The notes: generated by a model not told the origin, from the letters alone. A stretch of DNA of 64,000 nucleotides from Serratia proteamaculans (GCF_008830365.1 NZ_WBKI01000003.1:310001-374000), one strand, 5' to 3'; shown: positions 37,936 to 47,175, counted from the stretch's first letter. Program-made: numbers and translations.

Positions 37936-40644
37936 TTACTGCCAGCCGTAGCGGCGCACAAACCAGCCTTTCACGCACTGGGTCAGCACCATATACCCAG
38001 TCAGGATCAACACCAGCCACGGGAAGTAACCGAGCGGCAGCGCCTGCAACTGCAGGAAACCGGCCAGCGGCGAGAAGGTCAGGCCGATACCGGTGGCAAT
38101 CACCACCAGGGTCATGATGCACAGCGGCCACGAAGGACGGCTCTGAATAAACGGAATTTTGCGCGTGCGGATCATGTGCACAATCAGCGTTTGCGACAGC
38201 AGCCCTTCAATGAACCAGCCGGACTGGAACAGCGTCTGCATTTCCGGCGTGTTGGCCTTGAATACCCACCACATCAGGCTGAAGGTCAGCACGTCGAAAA
38301 TTGAACTGATCGGCCCAAAGAACACCATAAATCGCCCAATATCACCGGAGTTCCAGCGCTGTGGCTGGGTAATCTGATCGTCATCGACGTTGTCGAACGG
38401 AATGGCAATCTGCGAAATGTCATACATCAGGTTCTGGATCAGCAGATGCAGCGGCAACATCGGCAGGAACGGCAAAAAGGCGCTGGCAATCAGCACGCTA
38501 AAAACGTTACCGAAGTTGGAACTGGCGGTCATCTTGATGTACTTGAGCATATTGGCGAAGGTGCGACGGCCTTCGATCACCCCCTGCTCCAGCACCATCA
38601 GGCTTTTTTCCAGCAGGATAATGTCCGCCGCCTCCTTGGCGATATCCACCGCGGAATCAACAGAAATCCCGATATCCGCCGCGCGCAGCGCCGGTGCATC
38701 GTTGATGCCGTCGCCCATAAAGCCCACCACGTGGCCCTGCTGACGCAGCAGCTTGACGATCCGTTCCTTATGCAGCGGTGTCAGCTTGGCGAACACCGTG
38801 GTACGCGCCGCCGCCTGTGCCAGCTGCTCATCGTTCATCTGTTCGATTTCACTGCCGCGCAGCACATGATCCGCCGCCAGCCCGACGTCCTTGCACACCT
38901 TGGCCGCCACCAGCTCGTTGTCGCCGGTGAGGATCTTCACCGTAACACCGCTGTTCTTCAGCGCCGCCAAGGCCGGCGCCGTACTCTCTTTTGGCGGATC
39001 GAGGAAGGCCACATAGCCTTCGAGGATCAGATCGGATTCGTCGGCCACGCCATATTCGTAAGCCTGCGCCGGCAGGATCTTGTTGGCTACCGCCACCACC
39101 CGCAGCCCCTGCTGGTTGAGATCGTCGGTAACACGCCGGATGCGTGCCAGCAACGCCTCGGTCAACGGGATCACCTCATCTTCCTGCCGTACGTGGCTGC
39201 AAATCGCCAGCATCTCCTCCAGCGCGCCCTTGCAGATCAACTCGTGGTATTGCGCGTCTTTGGCCACCACCACCGACATCCGGCGGCGTTCGAAATCAAA
39301 CGGGATCTCATCCACCTTGTGGTAATGCTGCAGCGCATCCGGCTGCTGGCTTTGTTCCGCGCAGCTTAGCACCGCCACATCGAGCAGGTTTTTCAGCCCG
39401 GTCTGGTAGAAGCTGTTCAGCCAGGCGTAATGCAACACCCGGTCGCTGGCGACGCCAAACACGTCGGTGTGGCGCTCCAGCACGATTTTGTCCTGGGTCA
39501 GGGTGCCGGTTTTGTCGGTGCACAAAATGTCCATGGCGCCAAAGTTCTGAATGGCGTCCAGACGCTTGACGATCACTTTCTGTTTGGACAGTTTCACCGC
39601 CCCTTTCGCCAGGGTAGAAGTGACAATCATCGGCAGCATTTCCGGGGTCAGCCCCACCGCCACCGACAGCGCGAACAGCGCCGCTTCCCACCAGTCGCCC
39701 TTGGTGTAGCCGTTGATCAACAGCACAATTGGCGTCATCACCAGCATGAAACGGATCAGCAACCAACTGACTTTACTGATCCCGCTCTGGAAGGCATTGG
39801 GTTGCTGATCCTGACTGATAACACGCTGCGCCAGCTGGCCGAAGTAGGTGTCGCCGCCGGTGCCAATCACCATCGCCAGCGCGGTACCGCTCACTACGTT
39901 GGTGCCCATAAAGCACAGGTTTTGGCATTCCAGCGGATCCTCCACCTGCCCGCGCAGCTCGGCGACTTTCTCGACCGGCAGCGACTCACCGGTCAGCGCC
40001 GCCTGGCTGATAAACAGATCCTTGGCCGACAACACGCGCAGATCCGCCGGGATCATGTCGCCTGCCGACAACTTGATGATATCGCCCGGTACCAGTTGCG
40101 AGATCGGCAGTTCCAGGTGTTCGCTTTTACCGGTCAAAGCGTCACTGCGGATCACCGTCGCGGTATTGCTGACCATCGCCTTCAGCGCGTCTGCCGCCTT
40201 GTTGGATCGCGCTTCCTGAATGAAATTCAGCAGCGTGGAGATCACCACCATCAGGGCGATCACCAGTGCACCAGTCAGATCCTCGGTAGCATAAGAGATC
40301 ATGCCAAGCGCGGTCAGCAGCAGGTTGAACGGGTTGCGATAGCAGTGCCACAGGTGCTGCCACCAGGCCTCTTGCTGCTGATCGTCAATCACGTTCTCAC
40401 CGCAGCGCTCACGCACCCGTTCCGCCTCATGGGCGGTCATGCCTTCCGGGTGGCTGTGGAAACGCAGGTAAAGCTCGGTGGTATCAGCCGCAGCGCATTC
40501 CAGCCGCTGCTGTGCCAGACCGGCGGGCAACCCCTGCGCTTTGCCGCCCAGGCTATCCAACAGGCTGTCACGGTGCACCAAACGGCGCGGTAAATTGCGG
40601 CTGAGCAGGCCCAGCAGCTGACGGGGGATGTTTTTTAGTTTCAT
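37936..40644 (-). CDS. mgtA: Magnesium-translocating P-type ATPase MgtA
   Basis: MgtA is a P3B ATPase importing Mg2+ across the inner membrane. From ATG 40644 (GACGAGGTG upstream) it has 902 residues; E. coli has 898. It shows LTGESLPVEK, PEMLPMIVTSTLAKGAVKLSKQKVIVK, the phosphorylation site DKTGTLTQDK, LTGDNELVAAKVCKDVGL, GDGINDAPALR and a C-terminal four-span domain. The upstream 450 bp carry an mgtL-like leader peptide and a long hairpin, so expression is likely controlled by Mg2+ and Pro through the leader. Adjacent treR is divergent. Confidence 0.96.
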   Translation of the reverse strand: MKLKNIPRQLLGLLSRNLPRRLVHRDSLLDSLGGKAQGLPAGLAQQRLECAAADTTELYLRFHSHPEGMTAHEAERVRERCGENVIDDQQQEAWWQHLWHCYRNPFNLLLTALGMISYATEDLTGALVIALMVVISTLLNFIQEARSNKAADALKAMVSNTATVIRSDALTGKSEHLELPISQLVPGDIIKLSAGDMIPADLRVLSAKDLFISQAALTGESLPVEKVAELRGQVEDPLECQNLCFMGTNVVSGTALAMVIGTGGDTYFGQLAQRVISQDQQPNAFQSGISKVSWLLIRFMLVMTPIVLLINGYTKGDWWEAALFALSVAVGLTPEMLPMIVTSTLAKGAVKLSKQKVIVKRLDAIQNFGAMDILCTDKTGTLTQDKIVLERHTDVFGVASDRVLHYAWLNSFYQTGLKNLLDVAVLSCAEQSQQPDALQHYHKVDEIPFDFERRRMSVVVAKDAQYHELICKGALEEMLAICSHVRQEDEVIPLTEALLARIRRVTDDLNQQGLRVVAVANKILPAQAYEYGVADESDLILEGYVAFLDPPKESTAPALAALKNSGVTVKILTGDNELVAAKVCKDVGLAADHVLRGSEIEQMNDEQLAQAAARTTVFAKLTPLHKERIVKLLRQQGHVVGFMGDGINDAPALRAADIGISVDSAVDIAKEAADIILLEKSLMVLEQGVIEGRRTFANMLKYIKMTASSNFGNVFSVLIASAFLPFLPMLPLHLLIQNLMYDISQIAIPFDNVDDDQITQPQRWNSGDIGRFMVFFGPISSIFDVLTFSLMWWVFKANTPEMQTLFQSGWFIEGLLSQTLIVHMIRTRKIPFIQSRPSWPLCIMTLVVIATGIGLTFSPLAGFLQLQALPLGYFPWLVLILTGYMVLTQCVKGWFVRRYGWQ

Positions 40645-40814
40645 TTTTTGCACCTCGTCGCCCATTGCCTCACGGCAGCGGGTGAACGCGGGATCGCCCC
40701 CGGCCAGGCTTTCGGACACGCCAAAAAGCCTCTGCCGGGGCAGATCCTTGTCTTTTTTTATAGCAGCAGGAGCGAACGACGGGCGCGCGCTACCGGTTAC
40801 CGTTTATTACTTCA

Positions 40815-40853
40815 CCGGTAAAACAGCAGCGCAAAGCGGGCAGGTTTTACCGG
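40815..40853 (-). promoter_or_regulatory. mgtA leader hairpin overlapping mgtL stop
   Basis: CCGGTAAAAC (40815-40824) and GTTTTACCGG (40844-40853) are exact 10-bp arms around a 19-nt GC-rich loop. The 5' arm in transcript order contains the mgtL stop codon, so a ribosome stalled on or finishing mgtL would change the fold. This fits a leader switch as in Salmonella and E. coli mgtA; mechanism inferred. Confidence 0.55.
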
Positions 40854-40894
40854 AGAGCCGAGTCAGGGTCTAACGGGGTCGGATCGGGATCCAT
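40847..40894 (-). CDS. mgtL: mgtA leader peptide MgtL
   Basis: A 15-codon ORF reading MDPDPTPLDPDSALR starts at ATG 40894 with GGAGG 11 nt upstream. It keeps the xPDPTPL core of E. coli and Salmonella MgtL, including the Asp-Pro and Pro codons that destabilise or slow ribosomes when Mg2+ or proline is low. It lies about 200 nt before mgtA in the same direction. Confidence 0.8.
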   Translation of the reverse strand: MDPDPTPLDPDSALR

Positions 40895-41120
40895 AGGGTT
40901 GATAACCTCCGGTAAATGAAAAGATCAAACGACAAGAGCGGCCGTTCAGCGCGGTACGTAAATCCCTGCATTAGCCTATAGCTTTCAAGCTGGTCGCCTG
41001 GCTGCAACTTGAAAGATGACGGATACAGCGCCAAGATCCGTTGCGGAAAATAGGCTATGCTGACGGGCATTCAGCGTAGGCCGCCAGTTTACGCCTTTTA
41101 ACCTCAATGAAAATTAAACC

Positions 41121-42068
41121 ATGCAAAACCGGCTGACCATCAAGGACATCGCACGCCTGAGCGGCGTAGGTAAATCCACCGTATCACGCGTGTTGAACAA
41201 TGAAGGCAGCGTGAGCCCGCAAACCCGTGAACGGGTGGAAGCGGTGATCCGTCAGCAGGGGTTCACCCCGTCCAAGTCTGCTCGCGCCATGCGCGGCCAG
41301 AGCGACAAAGTGGTGGGGATTATCGTTTCCCGTCTCGATTCGCCGTCCGAAAATCAGGCCGTACGCACCATGTTGCCGCTGCTGTATCAGCACGGCTTCG
41401 ACCCGATCGTGATGGAAAGCCAGTTCGAGACCCGGCTGGTGGAAGAGCATTTGCACGTCTTGCAACAACGCAACGTCGACGGGGTGATCCTGTTCGGCTT
41501 CACCGGCCTGACGGCGGCCATGCTCAGCCCATGGCAGGATAAAATGGTGGTGCTGGCGCGCGAATACGAGGGCTTTTCTTCGGTTTGCTACGACGACGAT
41601 GGCGCAGTCCGGCTGCTGATGGATCGCCTGCAACAGCAGGGCCACCGACATATCAGCTACCTGGGGGTGCAACTGTCGGACGCCACCACCGGTATGCGCC
41701 GCCACCAGGCCTATCTCGACGCCTGTCGCCAGCAGCAGATTACCCCGAGCGTCGCCCTGGGCGAGCTGAGCTACCAGAGCGGTTTTCAACTGGCCGCCGA
41801 GGTGATTGGCCCGCAAACCACCGCGCTGGTGTGCGCCTCCGATACCATCGCCCTCGGCGCGATTAAATACCTGCAACAACAGCATATCGCCCCGCTGCAG
41901 GTGTGCGGTATCGGTAATACCCCGCTGCTTAACTTCCTGTTCCCCGAGACGTTTTCGGTTGATCTGGGCTACGGCACTGCCGGGCTGCAGGCCGCCCAAC
42001 AGTTGCTGGGCCAGCTCAGCGGCGAACAGGGCATCCGCCAGATCATCGTACCCAGCCAACTCGCCTGA
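41121..42068 (+). CDS. treR: Trehalose operon repressor TreR
   Basis: A LacI-family repressor that responds to trehalose-6-phosphate. The 315-aa product starts MQNRLTIKDIARLSGVGKSTVSRVLNNE, nearly identical to E. coli TreR, and has RVEAV...KSARAMRGQSDKVVGI and the periplasmic-binding-like effector domain. It is divergent from mgtA as in E. coli, but here about 1.9 kb of other DNA separates it from treB. Confidence 0.96.
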   Translation: MQNRLTIKDIARLSGVGKSTVSRVLNNEGSVSPQTRERVEAVIRQQGFTPSKSARAMRGQSDKVVGIIVSRLDSPSENQAVRTMLPLLYQHGFDPIVMESQFETRLVEEHLHVLQQRNVDGVILFGFTGLTAAMLSPWQDKMVVLAREYEGFSSVCYDDDGAVRLLMDRLQQQGHRHISYLGVQLSDATTGMRRHQAYLDACRQQQITPSVALGELSYQSGFQLAAEVIGPQTTALVCASDTIALGAIKYLQQQHIAPLQVCGIGNTPLLNFLFPETFSVDLGYGTAGLQAAQQLLGQLSGEQGIRQIIVPSQLA

Positions 42069-42354
42069 TAGCGGTTCTTTGTTTATCCGCATACATTCCC
42101 CAGTCTGAAATCCCCTGTTGATGCTCACACCCAGTGAGCGTCAATTCATCGCTATTTTTGTGCCCGCCACCACACAACAACCGCTAATCGACCTTCTTCA
42201 CCCAGCCAAGTAATTTACTGTTTATACACAGTATTATCTGTGTGTTTTAGCGGTTTTTCAGCACACGGAATGTGTACCTCCCCAGACCTGCCATTCAGGA
42301 GCAACGGAGGGTAGCATAGTCGTCACGACCTTCCCTGCAGATGTCGTCCAGGAT

Positions 42355-42867
42355 TTGCAAGATTTCATCCTGTGGCAGCCGGATGCGACGGAAACAGGCG
42401 TTGAAGCTATCTATGTGATGGTCAGTAAACCTTATGGGGAAACTAACGCCAGAGGCGAACACAGCGGCCGTGATTACAATACCGAGAAAGCCGGTGGGCC
42501 GATTCAAAATCTGGACTGGAAAACCGCCAGGATTGACCGTGCCGGTGTAGACAAGGTAAAACTGCATACAAGCCGGTTTGGAGAGCAAGCTGATAATAAG
42601 GTGATGGTCGACCGTCTGGAGAAAATCCTGAAAGGTGACCTTGCAGTCACTGATACCGACAAACGTTTTTATACCCATGAGATCAGGGAACTCGAGCGTT
42701 ATAGGAATCTGGGGGTTAAAGATGGCGAACGTCCAAAGAATAGAGCTGAAGTTTGGAACAATACCCATACAGCAACTCTCGAAGACTATAAAATCAATGA
42801 GAAAAATCAACCTTTGTATACACCTGAAGCTGATGAGGCGTATCGCAAAGCAGAGGAGGGTAAATAA
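42355..42867 (+). CDS. Orphan S-type pyocin/colicin-like toxin domain
   Basis: The reading frame encodes the C-terminal ~185 residues of a nuclease bacteriocin. A Pyocin_S-type linker (IVVTTFPADVVQDLQDFIL, then GVEAIYVMVSKPYGETN, GRDYNTEKAGGPIQ) is followed by a killer domain (DKRFYTHEIRELERYR; AEVWNNTHTATLEDYK). The receptor-binding and translocation domains are gone. The frame is open back to 42214 but has no ATG before 42418; the TTG at 42355 is a nominal start, and GGAGGG at 42306-42311 precedes an ATA. Probably a toxin remnant kept with its immunity gene. Lower GC than neighbours. Confidence 0.7.
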   Translation: MQDFILWQPDATETGVEAIYVMVSKPYGETNARGEHSGRDYNTEKAGGPIQNLDWKTARIDRAGVDKVKLHTSRFGEQADNKVMVDRLEKILKGDLAVTDTDKRFYTHEIRELERYRNLGVKDGERPKNRAEVWNNTHTATLEDYKINEKNQPLYTPEADEAYRKAEEGK

Positions 42868-43130
42868 TGTTAGATCTTGAAGGTATTTATAAAAATGAAA
42901 GTGTAGAGGATGTCCTTTTGCATTTTGCACCACGGACACCCTACCCTAGCATCGATCGTATGTATGTGCGCTACAAGTTTGAGATCGCTGCAGATGGGAA
43001 ATTGTTACAAACATATCAACGGTTAGTAAGGGAAGGGAAACTGATAGAAAATGAAAATCCACTTCCAGAAAAAGGCCCCAACTGGAAAACCCCAGCTTTC
43101 GTGACCGAGAAAAAATACGGCATCGAATAA
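42867..43130 (+). CDS. Bacteriocin immunity protein (putative)
   Basis: An 87-aa soluble protein whose ATG overlaps the toxin-fragment stop (TAATG) and has a strong AGAGGAGGG site. Position, size and overlap are those of immunity proteins of nuclease bacteriocins. The sequence (DLEGIYKNESVEDVLLHF, RYKFEIAADGKLLQTYQRLV) is not one I can assign to a named immunity family. It appears intact and could protect against a related bacteriocin from neighbours. Confidence 0.65.
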   Translation: MLDLEGIYKNESVEDVLLHFAPRTPYPSIDRMYVRYKFEIAADGKLLQTYQRLVREGKLIENENPLPEKGPNWKTPAFVTEKKYGIE

Positions 43131-43163
43131 TCACCACATTTTTACGAAGTTTTAATTTAATCC

Positions 43164-43198
43164 AAAGCCCAACAAACTCTCATTTGTTGGGCTTTTTA
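43164..43198 (+). terminator. Terminator of the toxin/immunity pair
   Basis: AGCCCAACAAA-CTCTCA-TTTGTTGGGCT then TTTT, a perfect 11-bp stem. Confidence 0.92.
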
Positions 43199-43284
43199 TT
43201 AATACCGTCGTATTACTCTATCTATTTACCTGTACCATCAATATTCCATGAAGAGATAAATGGATGATATATCAGCACAACCCC

Positions 43285-43701
43285 TCAAGGCCGGCCGTCA
43301 TAGCCATCCCAGTAGGTAGCCACGGCGGAATCCAGCAGGATCTGCCGTTGTTTTTGCGGGTTATCCACTGAATATTCCTGATTGATAAATTTCCCTTTCT
43401 TCCCCACGTCGCTGAGGAATTCAGGGCTGCGGAAATAGGCTTCCCGCTGCTCTGCCTGCTGGCGCGTCAATCCCTTGGCCCGATCGGCCTTCCCCATTTG
43501 ATAGAACTGGTCAAAGAACGGAATAGAGGCTTTTATCGAGTCCGGAATTTGGGTTCGTATTTCTGGGGAAAAATCCTCTCGCGCCATTTGATAAATCGCA
43601 TGCTTGGCGTGGCGTTCCGGGCTGCTTTTTTGGCTGGTACAGGCGCTCAGCAACAGCGCGGTGAAGACAATAAGCAGTCGAGGCAGTGTCAAAGTCATCA
43701 T
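43285..43701 (-). CDS. Exc2-like lipoprotein
   Basis: The 138-aa product starts with a lipoprotein signal (LLIVFTALLLSACTS), so Cys21 should carry lipid. The mature part is polar (SPERHAKHAIYQMAREDF, GLTRQQAEQREAYF) and ends VATYWDGYDGRP. It resembles the Exc2 lipoproteins first known as entry-exclusion proteins of ColE1-type plasmids; this is a recollection, not a search. Two ATGs are adjacent and AAGGAAG precedes them. It lies between treR and treB, next to the bacteriocin pair, and is probably part of the same insertion. Confidence 0.6.
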   Translation of the reverse strand: MMTLTLPRLLIVFTALLLSACTSQKSSPERHAKHAIYQMAREDFSPEIRTQIPDSIKASIPFFDQFYQMGKADRAKGLTRQQAEQREAYFRSPEFLSDVGKKGKFINQEYSVDNPQKQRQILLDSAVATYWDGYDGRP

Positions 43702-43917
43702 TCTTCCTTGAAAAAGTGCGTGGTAGCGACGATCACATAACGTATTGGACTAATGAGTCGCGCTAATTTCAATCAACTTATTGATTGTTAAGGGTGACAG
43801 TATAGCCAGTGTTGCGCTTGTTCAAGAGAATATTGCTGAATGTTTCGGCCGGCTCTCAAATTCCCCCGCTGCATAAATGGTCATTTTTTTATCGTTTTGT
43901 GATCCTCGCCCCAAACC

Positions 43918-43929
43918 GGGAACGTTCCC
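43918..43929 (+). promoter_or_regulatory. TreR-like operator of treBC
   Basis: GGGAACGTTCCC is a perfect 12-bp LacI-type palindrome with central CG, 90 nt upstream of treB. A GTGATCC half-site just before it might be a CRP contact. The rest of the 43702-44018 gap shows no gene. Confidence 0.7.
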
Positions 43930-44018
43930 ATTCCATAAAAAAAGCGGAGTGACTAAGCTTTGATCATTACTCCAACAACACCTCTGCGGCAGTCCCATAC
44001 CAAGAAAGGTATCTAATA

Positions 44019-45434
44019 ATGAGCAAAGTAAAACAGCAGGATATCGATCGCCTGATTGTACTGGTGGGCGGGCGCGAGAATATCGCGACCGTCAGCCACT
44101 GCATTACCAGGCTGCGTTTTGTTCTCAATGACCCAGCTCTGGCCAAACCGAAAGAAATCGAAGAGTTACCGATGGTCAAAGGCTGCTTCACCAACGCCGG
44201 GCAGTTCCAGGTGGTGATCGGCCCTGAAGTCGGGGATTACTACCAGGCCCTGATCGCCACCACCGGCGTCAATGAAGCCGATAAAGAGCAGGCCAAGGTG
44301 GCGGCGCGCCAGAACATGACCTGGAGCGAACGCGCTATCTCGCACTTCGCCGAAATCTTCTTCCCGCTGCTGCCGGCGCTGATCAGCGGCGGCTTGATCC
44401 TCGGTTTCCGCAACGTGATCGGCGACATCCCAATGTCCGGCGGTCAAACGTTGGCACAGATGCACCCAGCGTGGAAAACCATCTATGACTTCCTGTGGTT
44501 GCTCGGTGAAGCCATCTTCATGTTCCTGCCGGTCGCCATCTGCTGGTCGACGGTGAAAAAAATGGGCGGCACGCCGGTACTGGGTATCGTGCTGGGCATC
44601 ACGCTGGTGTCCCCGCAGTTGATGAACTCCTATCAGCTTGGTCAGCAGATCCCGGAAGTATGGAACTTCGGTTGGTTCACCATTCAGAAAGTTGGCTATC
44701 AGGCGCAGGTGATCCCTTCCATGCTGGCCGGTATGGCGCTGGGCTGGATTGAGACCCGGCTGAAAAAGATCGTGCCGGATTACCTGTATCTGGTAGTGGT
44801 GCCTGTGGTTTCACTGCTGCTGGCGGTGTTCCTGGCGCACGCATTTATCGGGCCGTTCGGCCGCATGATTGGCGATGGCGTAGCCTGGGCGGTAAAAGCC
44901 GTGATGACCGGCAGCTTCGCACCAATTGGCGCCGCGCTGTTTGGCTTCCTGTACGCACCGCTGGTGATCACCGGCGTGCATCAGACCACGCTGGCCATCG
45001 ATATGCAGATGATCCAAAGCATGGGCGGTACCCCAGTCTGGCCGCTGATTGCACTGTCCAACATTGCGCAGGCTTCGGCAGTACTGGGCATTATCATTGT
45101 CAGCCGCAAGGCCAACGAACGTGAAATCTCGGTGCCGGCGGCAATTTCGGCCTACCTCGGCGTCACCGAACCGGCGATGTACGGGATCAACCTGAAGTAC
45201 CGCTTCCCTATGCTGTGCGCAATGATCGGTTCCGCCTTTGCCGGGCTGATCTGCGGCCTGGACGGCGTGATGGCTAACGGCATCGGTGTCGGTGGTTTGC
45301 CGGGTATCCTGTCGATCAAACCGCAGTTCTGGATGATTTACACGGTGGCGATCCTGGTGGCGGTGGTGATCCCACTGGTACTGACCATCATGGTTTACAA
45401 ACGCAAGGCCAGCCGCGGTGAGCTGCCGGTCTGA
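44019..45434 (+). CDS. treB: PTS trehalose transporter, EIIBC component
   Basis: TreB imports trehalose as trehalose-6-phosphate. The 471-aa product has an N-terminal EIIB domain with the phosphorylated Cys in SHCITRLRFVL (near residue 28), then a ten-span EIIC domain (AEIFFPLLPALISGGLILGFRN; PLVITGVHQTTLAID; AYLGVTEPAMYGINLKYRFP). There is no IIA domain; the glucose IIA (Crr) serves this family. AAGGT precedes the ATG. treC follows 45 nt later. Confidence 0.96.
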   Translation: MSKVKQQDIDRLIVLVGGRENIATVSHCITRLRFVLNDPALAKPKEIEELPMVKGCFTNAGQFQVVIGPEVGDYYQALIATTGVNEADKEQAKVAARQNMTWSERAISHFAEIFFPLLPALISGGLILGFRNVIGDIPMSGGQTLAQMHPAWKTIYDFLWLLGEAIFMFLPVAICWSTVKKMGGTPVLGIVLGITLVSPQLMNSYQLGQQIPEVWNFGWFTIQKVGYQAQVIPSMLAGMALGWIETRLKKIVPDYLYLVVVPVVSLLLAVFLAHAFIGPFGRMIGDGVAWAVKAVMTGSFAPIGAALFGFLYAPLVITGVHQTTLAIDMQMIQSMGGTPVWPLIALSNIAQASAVLGIIIVSRKANEREISVPAAISAYLGVTEPAMYGINLKYRFPMLCAMIGSAFAGLICGLDGVMANGIGVGGLPGILSIKPQFWMIYTVAILVAVVIPLVLTIMVYKRKASRGELPV

Positions 45435-45441
45435 TTGAAAT

Positions 45442-45466
45442 GTAGGGGCCCGGTACGCCGGGCCTA
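45442..45466. repeat. Dispersed palindrome, copy 5
   Basis: GTAGG then GGCCCGG-TACG-CCGGGCC then TATT, between treB and treC. It may stabilise the treB message or reduce treC expression. Confidence 0.6.
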
Positions 45467-45479
45467 TTAAGGTATTTAT

Positions 45480-47144
45480 ATGAGCAATCCAATCCCCTGG
45501 TGGCAGAACGGCGTCATCTATCAAATCTATCCGAAGAGTTTTCAGGACAGCACCGGTAACGGCTACGGCGATCTGGCCGGTGTGACGGCGCGGCTGGACT
45601 ACCTGCAGGAACTGGGCATCGACGCCATTTGGCTGACGCCGGTGTATGTCTCGCCGCAGGTGGACAACGGTTATGACGTGGCAGATTACTGCGCCATCGA
45701 CCCCGCCTACGGCACCATGGAGGATTTCGATCGGCTAATAGCCGCCGCCCACCAGCGCAGCATCCGCATCGTGATGGACATGGTGTTCAACCACACTTCG
45801 ACCGAACATCCGTGGTTTAAAGCCTCGCAGGATCCTGACAGCCCGTTCCGCCAGTTTTATGTCTGGCGCGACGGTGAAGGCGACGCCCTGCCGAACAACT
45901 GGCGCTCCAAGTTTGGCGGTAACGCCTGGCAATGGCACGCCGACAGCGGCCAGTATTATCTGCACCTGTTTGCCACCGAGCAGGCGGATCTCAACTGGGA
46001 GCACCCACCGGTGCGCGAAGAGCTGAAGAAGGTTTGTCAGTTCTGGGCCGACAAAGGCGTCGACGGTCTGCGCCTGGACGTGATCAACCTGGTCTCCAAG
46101 CAGCAGGATTTCCCGTCCGATAACCAGGGTGATGGCCGCCGTTTCTACACCGATGGCCCACGCATTCATGAATTTCTGCAGGAAATGAGCCGCGACGTGT
46201 TTCAGCCGCGTGGCCTGATGACCGTCGGTGAAATGTCCTCCACCACGCTGGAACATTGTCGGCAGTACGCGGCGCAAAGCGGCGAAGAGCTGTCGATGAC
46301 TTTCAACTTCCACCACCTGAAGGTGGACTATGCCAGCGGCGAAAAATGGACGCTGGCGGCGCCGAATTACGTCGAACTCAAACAGATTTTCAGCCACTGG
46401 CAGCAGGGCATGCACAATCAGGCGTGGAACGCGCTGTTTTGGTGTAACCACGACCAGCCGCGCATCGTTTCACGTTTCGGTGATGAAGGTGAACTACGCG
46501 TCCCGGCCGCCAAGATGCTGGCGATGGTGCTGCACGGCATGCAGGGCACGCCTTATATCTATCAGGGCGAAGAGATCGGCATGACCAATCCGGGCTTTAA
46601 CTCCATAGAACAGTATCGCGATGTGGAAAGCCTGAACATGTACGCCGAACTCAGCGCACAGGGTAAAAGTGACGCCGAGCTGCTGGCGATCCTGGCCAGC
46701 AAATCACGCGATAACGGCCGCACGCCAATGCAGTGGAGTAGCGCGCCAAACGCCGGTTTCACCCAGGGCACGCCGTGGATTAGTTGTGCGGAAAACTATC
46801 CGCAGATCAACGCCGAAGCGGCGCTGGCCGATCTGGATTCGGTGTTTTACGCCTATCGTCAGTTAATCACCCTGCGCAAACAGTACCCACTGCTGACTCA
46901 CGGTGACTACCGTGACCTGGCCCCCGCTCACCCGGCGTTGTGGTGCTATCAACGTAGCTGGAATGGCCAACGCCTGCTGGTGGTGGCCAACCTCAGCCGC
47001 GAACCGCTGGCCTGGCAGGCCGAAGGCGTAGAACCCTCTGCTTTATGGCGGCCGCTGATGGGCAACTACGCCGACGCCCCAGCCCAGCCGCAGGCCACCA
47101 GCTTACGCCCGTTCGAAGCGGTGTGGTGGTTGCTGGAAGACTAA
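45480..47144 (+). CDS. treC: Trehalose-6-phosphate hydrolase
   Basis: TreC splits trehalose-6-phosphate into glucose and glucose-6-phosphate. The 554-aa GH13 enzyme has WWQNGVIYQIYPKSFQDS, DMVFNHTS, the nucleophile Asp in GLRLDVINLV, the acid Glu in TVGEMSSTT, and FWCNHDQPRIVSRFG with the transition-state Asp. AAGG lies 8 nt upstream of the ATG. It forms an operon with treB under TreR. Confidence 0.96.
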   Translation: MSNPIPWWQNGVIYQIYPKSFQDSTGNGYGDLAGVTARLDYLQELGIDAIWLTPVYVSPQVDNGYDVADYCAIDPAYGTMEDFDRLIAAAHQRSIRIVMDMVFNHTSTEHPWFKASQDPDSPFRQFYVWRDGEGDALPNNWRSKFGGNAWQWHADSGQYYLHLFATEQADLNWEHPPVREELKKVCQFWADKGVDGLRLDVINLVSKQQDFPSDNQGDGRRFYTDGPRIHEFLQEMSRDVFQPRGLMTVGEMSSTTLEHCRQYAAQSGEELSMTFNFHHLKVDYASGEKWTLAAPNYVELKQIFSHWQQGMHNQAWNALFWCNHDQPRIVSRFGDEGELRVPAAKMLAMVLHGMQGTPYIYQGEEIGMTNPGFNSIEQYRDVESLNMYAELSAQGKSDAELLAILASKSRDNGRTPMQWSSAPNAGFTQGTPWISCAENYPQINAEAALADLDSVFYAYRQLITLRKQYPLLTHGDYRDLAPAHPALWCYQRSWNGQRLLVVANLSREPLAWQAEGVEPSALWRPLMGNYADAPAQPQATSLRPFEAVWWLLED

Positions 47145-47148
47145 TACT

Positions 47149-47175
47149 GTCGGGGCGTGGCCAGCTACGCCCTAC
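47149..47175. repeat. Dispersed palindrome, copy 6
   Basis: GTCGGGGCGTGG-CCAG-CTACGCCCTAC, a diverged copy between the convergent ends of treC and the flavoprotein gene. Confidence 0.55.

Noticed and set aside
41000-41120. PhoP box upstream of mgtA (GGTTTA...GGTTAA on the reverse strand).
   Set aside because: The half-sites are 17 bp apart instead of 11, so it does not fit the PhoP direct repeat.
42216-42233. TACTGTTTATACACAGTA upstream of the bacteriocin fragment, suggesting a LexA (SOS) box.
   Set aside because: The CTGT and ACAG halves are 6 bp apart; LexA boxes need 8. It may be a decayed site but does not meet the consensus.
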